Below, piece by piece: positions 14,927-19,398 of a DNA stretch of 19,398 bases. The stretch spans positions 1-19,398 of the forward strand of contig DAOUKZ010000053.1 of NCBI GenBank assembly GCA_034420775.1, read 5' to 3'. The notes below the pieces were generated by a model, which saw nothing but the letters and a program-made list of their open reading frames with translations, searched no databases and was not told where the DNA came from. The translations under genes were made by a program, and so were the position numbers. How positions within the stretch are numbered: the stretch's first letter is position 1; each line of letters opens with the position of its first letter. This DNA comes from DAOUKH01 sp034420775. Its GTDB lineage: Bacteria > Chloroflexota > Dehalococcoidia > SHYB01.

Positions 14927-15223
14927 ATGACCGCCGCGGAACCCATCCATCCGGGAGAACATCTGGCGGAGATGTTGCAAGAGCTGGGCATCACCCAATA
15001 CCGCCTCGCGAAGACGATAGGCGTGCCCCAGATACGTATTCACGACATCGTCCACTGCCGCAGGTCCATCACGGCCGACACCGCACTTCGTATCGGGCAG
15101 GCGCTGGGAATGACGCCCGACTACTGGCTGAACCTCCAGCGGATGTACGACCTCGACGTGGCCCGCACCAAGACCGACGTCAGCGCCATCGAACCGCTCG
15201 TCGAGGCGTCCACCGTCCCCTAG
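14927..15223 (+). CDS. higA: HigA-like XRE family antitoxin/regulator
   Basis: This 98-residue helix-turn-helix protein has the HigA pattern: IHPGEHLAEMLQELGITQYRLAKTIGVPQIRIHDIVHCRRSITADTALRIGQALGMTPDYWLNLQRMYDLDVART. HigA antitoxins bind their own promoter and a HigB toxin. No HigB lies next to it; the genes upstream are the PBECR-like nuclease and the DUF2283-like protein. It starts at the ATG at 14927, 19 bases after the previous stop. Its stop codon shares the tetranucleotide CTAG (15220-15223) with the stop of purH, which converges from the other strand. Confidence 0.88.
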   Translation: MTAAEPIHPGEHLAEMLQELGITQYRLAKTIGVPQIRIHDIVHCRRSITADTALRIGQALGMTPDYWLNLQRMYDLDVARTKTDVSAIEPLVEASTVP

Positions 15224-16572
15224 TGCTTGAAATGCCGCGCGCCGGTGAACACCATCGCCAGCCCCGCCGCGTCGGCGGCGGCGATGACCTCCTCGTCGCG
15301 GATGGAGCCGCCCGGCTGCGCGATGGCGGTGACGCCGCCCTCGACGGCGGCTTCGACACCGTCGGCGAAGGGGAAGAAGGCATCCGACGCTAGGACGCAG
15401 CCCTTGGCCTCGTCGCCCGCCGCTCGCAGGGCGAGGCCTACGCTCGTCACCCGGTTGGGCTGGCCCGCGCCCATGCCCCGCAGCGCCCGCTCCTTGGTAA
15501 GGACGATGGCGTTGGACTTCACGTGCTTCACCGCCCTCCAAGCGAAGGCAAGCTCGGATAGCTCATCGGTTGAGGGAGCGCGTCCGGTGACGACCCGCCA
15601 CGCCTTCGGGTTCTCGGGGAGCTCGTCCGCGGTCTGCACCAACATGCCGCCCGAAACGTGGCGGTAGTCGAGCGGCGGCGGGCCGGCCGCGCCGCCGGTG
15701 ATTTCGAGGATGCGCAGGTCGCGCTTCTTCTTCAGCAGCGCCAGCGCGTCGGTCTGGAAGGACGGGGCGATGACGATCTCGAAGAAGATCTTGCGCATCT
15801 CCTCAGCGGCGGCGAGCGTCAGCTCGCGGTTGCAGGCGACGATGCCGCCGAAGGCGGAGACGGGGTCGCCGGCGAAGGCAAGCCGGTACGCCTCCGCCTG
15901 ATTCCCGCGCGAGGCTAGACCGCAGGGGTTGGTGTGCTTGACGATGGCGAAGGTCTGCTCCTCGAAGTCGCGGGCCACGGACCACGCCGCGTCGGCGTCG
16001 ATGATGTTGTTGTGGGAAAGCTCCTTGCCGTGGAGCTGCTTCGCCGAGGCGATCACGCCGGCGCGCGCTGGCAGCTCCTGGTAAAACGCCGACTTCTGAT
16101 GCGGGTTCTCCCCGTAGCGCAGGCTCTGCAGCCGCCGCAGGCCGATGACGAGGTCGGGCCCCAGCGTGGGGTCGGAGGGGTCTTCTTCACCGCGCAGCGA
16201 GGCCGCCACCGACGCGTCGTAGGACGATACGTGCTGGAAGGCCTTGTGCGCCAGCATGCGGCGCTGGTCGAGCGAAAGCCCGCCGCCGGTCAGCGCGGTC
16301 GCGACCCACGGATAGTCGTCGGGGTCGACGACCACGGCCACGGCGGCGAAGCGCTTCGCCGCGGCGCGCAGGAGCGCGGTGCCGCTGATGTCGATGTCCT
16401 CGACCGCGCCGGTAAACGGTCGCAGGTTCATCACCACGAGCCCGGAGCCTTCGATTTCCTTGACGCCGACCGCCCGTCCCGCGGGAACGACGTCGAACCC
16501 GCCGACCGTCTGCAGCCGGTCGAGGAAAACGGAAAGTCCACGGTCGTCCCAAACTCCGACAATCGCCTTCAC
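15220..16572 (-). CDS. purH: AICAR transformylase PurH with reduced IMP cyclohydrolase domain
   Basis: This protein of 450 residues is about 70-80 shorter than usual PurH. The GTG start at 16570-16572 has AGGAG six bases upstream; no coding sequence lies before it. The C-terminal formyltransferase is intact: LRYGENPHQ, VKHTNPCG (Lys212, His213), SDAFFPFADG, QPGGSIRD and the final HFKH. It transfers formyl from 10-formyl-THF to AICAR. The N-terminal MGS-like cyclohydrolase domain is shortened. The stretch that normally reads TGFPE..GRVKTLHP..HGG is absent, so the Lys66 equivalent is lost, and the Tyr104 equivalent in NLYPF is Arg51. The Asp125 and Lys137 equivalents remain (Asp61, Lys73). Cyclohydrolase activity is therefore doubtful. 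It is the third gene of purF-purM-purH. Confidence 0.93.
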   Translation of the reverse strand: MKAIVGVWDDRGLSVFLDRLQTVGGFDVVPAGRAVGVKEIEGSGLVVMNLRPFTGAVEDIDISGTALLRAAAKRFAAVAVVVDPDDYPWVATALTGGGLSLDQRRMLAHKAFQHVSSYDASVAASLRGEEDPSDPTLGPDLVIGLRRLQSLRYGENPHQKSAFYQELPARAGVIASAKQLHGKELSHNNIIDADAAWSVARDFEEQTFAIVKHTNPCGLASRGNQAEAYRLAFAGDPVSAFGGIVACNRELTLAAAEEMRKIFFEIVIAPSFQTDALALLKKKRDLRILEITGGAAGPPPLDYRHVSGGMLVQTADELPENPKAWRVVTGRAPSTDELSELAFAWRAVKHVKSNAIVLTKERALRGMGAGQPNRVTSVGLALRAAGDEAKGCVLASDAFFPFADGVEAAVEGGVTAIAQPGGSIRDEEVIAAADAAGLAMVFTGARHFKH

Positions 16573-16593
16573 ACCACGCTCCTGTTTCTCAAT

Positions 16594-16622
16594 GTAGGGG
16601 CAACCCTTGTGGTTGCCCGGGG
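16594..16622. repeat. GGGCAACC palindrome, copy 3, in the purM-purH gap
   Basis: A GTAGGGGCAACC arm, a CTTGT loop and GGTTGCCC form the same 8-bp hairpin as at 8196, in the same orientation. It occupies the 73-base gap between the purM stop and the purH start and ends about 10 bases before the purH ribosome binding site. It could affect purH translation or mRNA stability. Confidence 0.8.
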
Positions 16623-16645
16623 GTCGGGGGCCACCCCGCCTCGCC

Positions 16646-17686
16646 CTACTCCAACAACACCCGTTCGCCGTCGCCCTGCTCGACGACTTCGCCAATAGGG
16701 ATGGCCTCAGGCGCATGCTCCATGACCGCGCCCACGTGCTCCGGCGCGGTGAAGACCGTCATCCCGATCCCCATGTTGAAGGCGCGCCACATCTCCTCGT
16801 CGGCGACGTCGCCCGCCCGCTGGATCATGCGAAAGATCGCGGGGACCTCCCACGCCGACCGGTCGAACCGCGCGGCGACGCCATCGGGGAGGACGCGCGG
16901 CACGTTGCCGGGCAGACCGCCGCCGGTGATGTGGGCCATGCCTCGAATCCACTCCAACGCGGGCTGCAACGGCTTCAGATAGGAGCGGTGCGGTTCGAGC
17001 AGTGCCTCGCCCAGCGTGCCGCCGAGCGCGTCGTGGCGCTCGTCGAGCCGTGCCGGGTCGTCGTCGGTTCCCAGCGCCCGCCGCGCCAGCGTGTAGCCGT
17101 TGGTGTGCAGGCCGCTGGACGGCAGGCCCAAGATCGCATCGCCGGGTCGAATGGCGCTGCCGTCGATGACGCCGTCGCGCTCGACGGCGCCGACGATGAA
17201 GCCGACGAGATCGAAGTCGCCGCGCTTGTAAAGGCTGGGCAGCTCGGCCGTCTCGCCGCCGACCAGGGCGCAGTTGTTGTCGCGGCATGCCGAAGCCACG
17301 CCCATGACCACGCGCTCGACCTGCTCGGGGTCGAGCTTGCCGATGCCGATGTAGTCGAGGAAGAAGAGCGGCTCGGCGCCGCCGACGAAGATATCGTTGA
17401 CGCAGTGGTTGACCAGGTCGACGCCGATGGTGTCGAAGCGGCCCATCTGAATCGCGAGCAACACCTTGGTGCCCACGGAGTCGGTGCTGGAGACGAGCAC
17501 GGGGTTGGCGTAGCCGCCAAGCTGGAAGAGGCCGCCGAAGAAACCGACGCCGCCGACCACCTCAGGGCGGCGCGTCGAGGCGGCGAGGGGCTTGATGAGT
17601 GCGGCGGCCCGTTCGCCGGCGTCGATGTCGACCCCGGCGTCGGCGTAGGTCAGCGCGCCGGCGCTGCTCCCGGACCCCTTCCCCAT
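16646..17686 (-). CDS. purM: Phosphoribosylformylglycinamidine cyclo-ligase (AIR synthase)
   Basis: This 346-residue enzyme forms AIR from FGAM with ATP, step five of purine synthesis. It starts MGKGSGSSAGALTYADAGVDIDAG. The ATP-grasp-like PurM fold shows SSTDSVGTKV, the acidic/His motif GVDLVNHCVNDI, CALVGGETAELP, GLPSSGLHTNGYTLARR and AHITGGGLPGNVPRVLP. Length is typical. The ATG at 17684-17686 lies 6 bases after the purF stop, with no strong ribosome binding site of its own, so translational coupling is likely. Confidence 0.97.
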   Translation of the reverse strand: MGKGSGSSAGALTYADAGVDIDAGERAAALIKPLAASTRRPEVVGGVGFFGGLFQLGGYANPVLVSSTDSVGTKVLLAIQMGRFDTIGVDLVNHCVNDIFVGGAEPLFFLDYIGIGKLDPEQVERVVMGVASACRDNNCALVGGETAELPSLYKRGDFDLVGFIVGAVERDGVIDGSAIRPGDAILGLPSSGLHTNGYTLARRALGTDDDPARLDERHDALGGTLGEALLEPHRSYLKPLQPALEWIRGMAHITGGGLPGNVPRVLPDGVAARFDRSAWEVPAIFRMIQRAGDVADEEMWRAFNMGIGMTVFTAPEHVGAVMEHAPEAIPIGEVVEQGDGERVLLE

Positions 17687-17692
17687 CGTCGG

Positions 17693-19114
17693 CTACACCG
17701 TTTCCAGCGCGAACTTGTCGAGCTCAAGCTGGACGGGAATGGGGTACCGGCCGGTGAAGCAGGCCTTGCAGAAGCGCGACCCATTCGAGCCATTGGACGT
17801 CGCGCCCTCGCCTTCGACGACCTTGGAGAGCCCCTCGACGCTGAGGTAGCCCAGCGAGTCGGCGCCGATGAGGCGGCGTATCTGCTCGACCGAGGTCTTG
17901 GCCGCGATCAGCTCGCTCCGGGTCGCCATGTCGACCCCGAAGTGGCACGGCCAGCGGATCGGTGGGGCGCAGACCCGCACGTGCACCTCGGCCGCGCCGG
18001 AGCGCCTGACCAGGTTCACCACGTGGGGCGTCGTCGTCCCGCGCACGATGCTGTCGTCGACGAGGACGACGCGCTTGTCGCGGACGACCTCCGGCAGGGG
18101 GTTGAACTTGAGCGCGACGCCGCGGTCGCGCAGCCCTTGGTCGGGCTGGATGAACGTCCGCCCCACGTACCGGTTCTTGACCAGGATGTCGCTGTAGGGG
18201 ATGCCCGACTCGCGGGCGTAGCCGAGGCCGGCGGCGGTGGCGGAGTCGGGGACGCCGGTCACCAGGTCGGCCTCGACCGGATGCTCCCTGGCGAGCTGCG
18301 CCCCCATCGCCTCCCGCTCCTGGTAGATCAGCGCTTCGCCCGCCATGCTGTCGGGCCGGGAGAAGTAGATGTTCTCGAACACGCAGGAGGCGCGCTTCTT
18401 GCTCTCGGCCGCCTGCCACAGATGAAGCCCGTTCTCGTCGATGACCAGCGCCTCGCCGGGATGGATCTCCCGCTCCAACTGGGCGCCCAGGTGGTCGAGC
18501 GCGCACGTCTCGGACGCGACGACCCAGCCGTCGTTGTACCGGCCGAAGCAGAGGGGCCGCACGCCCAAGGGGTCGCGGCAGGCGATCAAGGCGTCGGGAG
18601 TGGCGATGGTGAGGCTGTACGCCCCGCGAAGCCGGCCCATGGCGTAGCGGACGCGCTCCTGCCAATCGTTGCCGGGCGCCGTCGCGATCAGCCAGGCGAT
18701 GACCTCGGAGTCGGTCGCCGTCTGGAAGACGATCCCTTCCTTCTCGAGTCCGCGCCGCAGCTCTAGGGCGTTGACCACGTTGCCGTTGTGCGCCAGCGCC
18801 AGCGGCCCCCACGGCCCCTTGACCAACAGGGGCTGCGCGTTGTGCTCCCGGCTCGAGCCGGTCGTCGAGTAGCGGGTGTGCCCGATCGCGAGGTGGCCGG
18901 TGAGCCGTTCGAGGTCGTGTTCGTCGAAGGCCTGGTTCACCAGCCCCATGCTGGTGTGCAGGTGAAGACGGGAGCCGTCGCCGGTGGCGATGCCCGCGCT
19001 CTCCTGGCCTCGGTGCTGGAGAGCGTAGATCCCGAAGAAGGTGATGCGGGATACGTCTTCGCCGGGGGCGTAGACGCCAAAGACGCCGCAACTCTCCTTT
19101 AGGCCTTCGAGCAC
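17693..19114 (-). CDS. purF: Amidophosphoribosyltransferase (PurF), Fe-S type
   Basis: This 473-residue enzyme makes phosphoribosylamine from PRPP and glutamine, the first step of purine synthesis. The GTG start at 19112-19114 (AAGGA just upstream) gives MLEGLKESCGVFG. Cys9 would be the catalytic N-terminal nucleophile after removal of an 8-residue propeptide. The glutaminase domain shows YALQHRGQESAGI, GHTRYSTTG and AHNGN; the PRPP motif is RVVLVDDSIVRGTT. Cysteines in RASCVFENIYF, RWPCHFGVDM and FCKACFTG match the [4Fe-4S] ligands of the Bacillus subtilis-type enzyme. It is the first gene of purF-purM-purH. Confidence 0.97.
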   Translation of the reverse strand: MLEGLKESCGVFGVYAPGEDVSRITFFGIYALQHRGQESAGIATGDGSRLHLHTSMGLVNQAFDEHDLERLTGHLAIGHTRYSTTGSSREHNAQPLLVKGPWGPLALAHNGNVVNALELRRGLEKEGIVFQTATDSEVIAWLIATAPGNDWQERVRYAMGRLRGAYSLTIATPDALIACRDPLGVRPLCFGRYNDGWVVASETCALDHLGAQLEREIHPGEALVIDENGLHLWQAAESKKRASCVFENIYFSRPDSMAGEALIYQEREAMGAQLAREHPVEADLVTGVPDSATAAGLGYARESGIPYSDILVKNRYVGRTFIQPDQGLRDRGVALKFNPLPEVVRDKRVVLVDDSIVRGTTTPHVVNLVRRSGAAEVHVRVCAPPIRWPCHFGVDMATRSELIAAKTSVEQIRRLIGADSLGYLSVEGLSKVVEGEGATSNGSNGSRFCKACFTGRYPIPVQLELDKFALETV

Positions 19115-19179
19115 GTGTTCCTTAACTGCGCCATCGCAAGCGTACGGGCAGGAATCGAAGCCACCAGGAACGGGACTTC

Positions 19180-19207
19180 AGTATGTCACAACCCACCCAA
19201 CTGTCAA
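19180..19207 (-). promoter_or_regulatory. Promoter of the purF-purM-purH operon
   Basis: On the minus strand a perfect TTGACA (19202-19207) is followed after 16 bases by CATACT (19180-19185), which is preceded by TGA, an extended -10 form. Transcription would begin near 19173, about 60 bases before the purF GTG. I see no clear PurR box or guanine riboswitch in the leader. Confidence 0.6.
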
Positions 19208-19226
19208 GCGAAAATGCCGCGATTCT

Positions 19227-19385
19227 CCTTAAGCCTCCCTCCCTTTATGGGAGGGACTGAGGGAGGGCAGTCACCCCGGCGCGCTGAAAACCGGTGGAGC
19301 GGGGCGGTCCGCCCCCTCTCCCGCGCTGGGAGAGGGTTGGGGTGAGGGCGGGGGGCGGAGGGGGTGCGCCAACCCCAACGTAGCC
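19227..19385. repeat. Composite palindromic intergenic repeat, copy 4
   Basis: The left module (19227-19267) is identical to 10204-10244. The right module pairs CCCTCTCCC (19314-19322) with GGGAGAGGG (19328-19336) around GCGCT and continues TTGGGGTGAGGGCGGGG, ending in GGTGCGCCAA. GCGGGGCGGTCCG precedes the right module, as in copy 1. It lies directly upstream of the pur promoter. The rest of 19115-19398 contains no gene that I can support. Confidence 0.8.
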
Positions 19386-19398
19386 CGCGACCCTCACT

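Noticed and set aside
16607..18766. A 719-codon plus-strand open frame opposite purM and purF.
   Set aside because: It is antisense to two strongly recognisable genes and its translation is rich in Arg, Gly, Ala and Val with no family pattern. It is an artefact of high GC.

Overview
The window is high-GC bacterial DNA with tightly packed genes. I found no rRNA, tRNA, CRISPR array or transposase. The gene content suggests an aerobic heterotroph with acyl-CoA and branched-acid catabolism: a split B12-dependent mutase, an acyl-CoA dehydrogenase, an ACMSD-type amidohydrolase, a serine hydrolase with a SnoaL-like partner, and an M20 amidohydrolase. Together with the abundant short palindromic intergenic repeats, this looks most like an environmental Chloroflexota (Dehalococcoidia or SAR202-like) genome. 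That placement is inference from gene content, not a measured phylogeny.

Layout. At 1-204 is the tail of an ABC exporter. At 224-862 (-) is a NYN-domain nuclease, then a SAM methyltransferase (983-2050, -), which diverges from a methylmalonyl-CoA mutase large subunit (2216-3874, +) followed by a VOC protein (3901-4380, +). At 4468-5025 is an unrecognised protein built of six 18-residue Gly-rich repeats, then an acyl-CoA dehydrogenase (5070-6221) and a HicAB toxin-antitoxin pair (6255-6731). From 6793 to 12974 all genes are on the minus strand: amidohydrolase, beta-lactamase-fold hydrolase, SnoaL-like protein, MFS transporter and M20 amidohydrolase. They are separated by two long gene-free stretches filled with composite palindromic repeats. 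GAPDH (13106-14119, +) diverges from the M20 gene. A three-gene cassette follows (14177-15223, +): a putative PBECR-type nuclease, a DUF2283-like protein and a HigA-like XRE regulator. The right end is the purine operon purF-purM-purH, read leftward from 19114 to 15220, with a good sigma70-type promoter at 19180-19207.

Most notable points. (1) The M20 amidohydrolase is intact in every motif except one in-frame TGA, which falls exactly on the conserved metal-binding Cys of the MHACGHD motif. A hairpin that fits a loose bacterial SECIS pattern lies directly downstream, so this is a candidate selenoprotein; a nonsense mutation or base-call error is the alternative. (2) PurH keeps the AICAR transformylase domain, but its IMP cyclohydrolase domain has lost the segment carrying the catalytic Lys and has Arg in place of the catalytic Tyr. 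(3) The 14177-15223 cassette may be a toxin-antitoxin system of unusual composition. (4) The 4468-5025 protein has nonapeptide periodicity reminiscent of, but distinct from, RTX repeats. (5) Gene-free stretches hold two families of dispersed palindromes, one with a mosaic modular structure.
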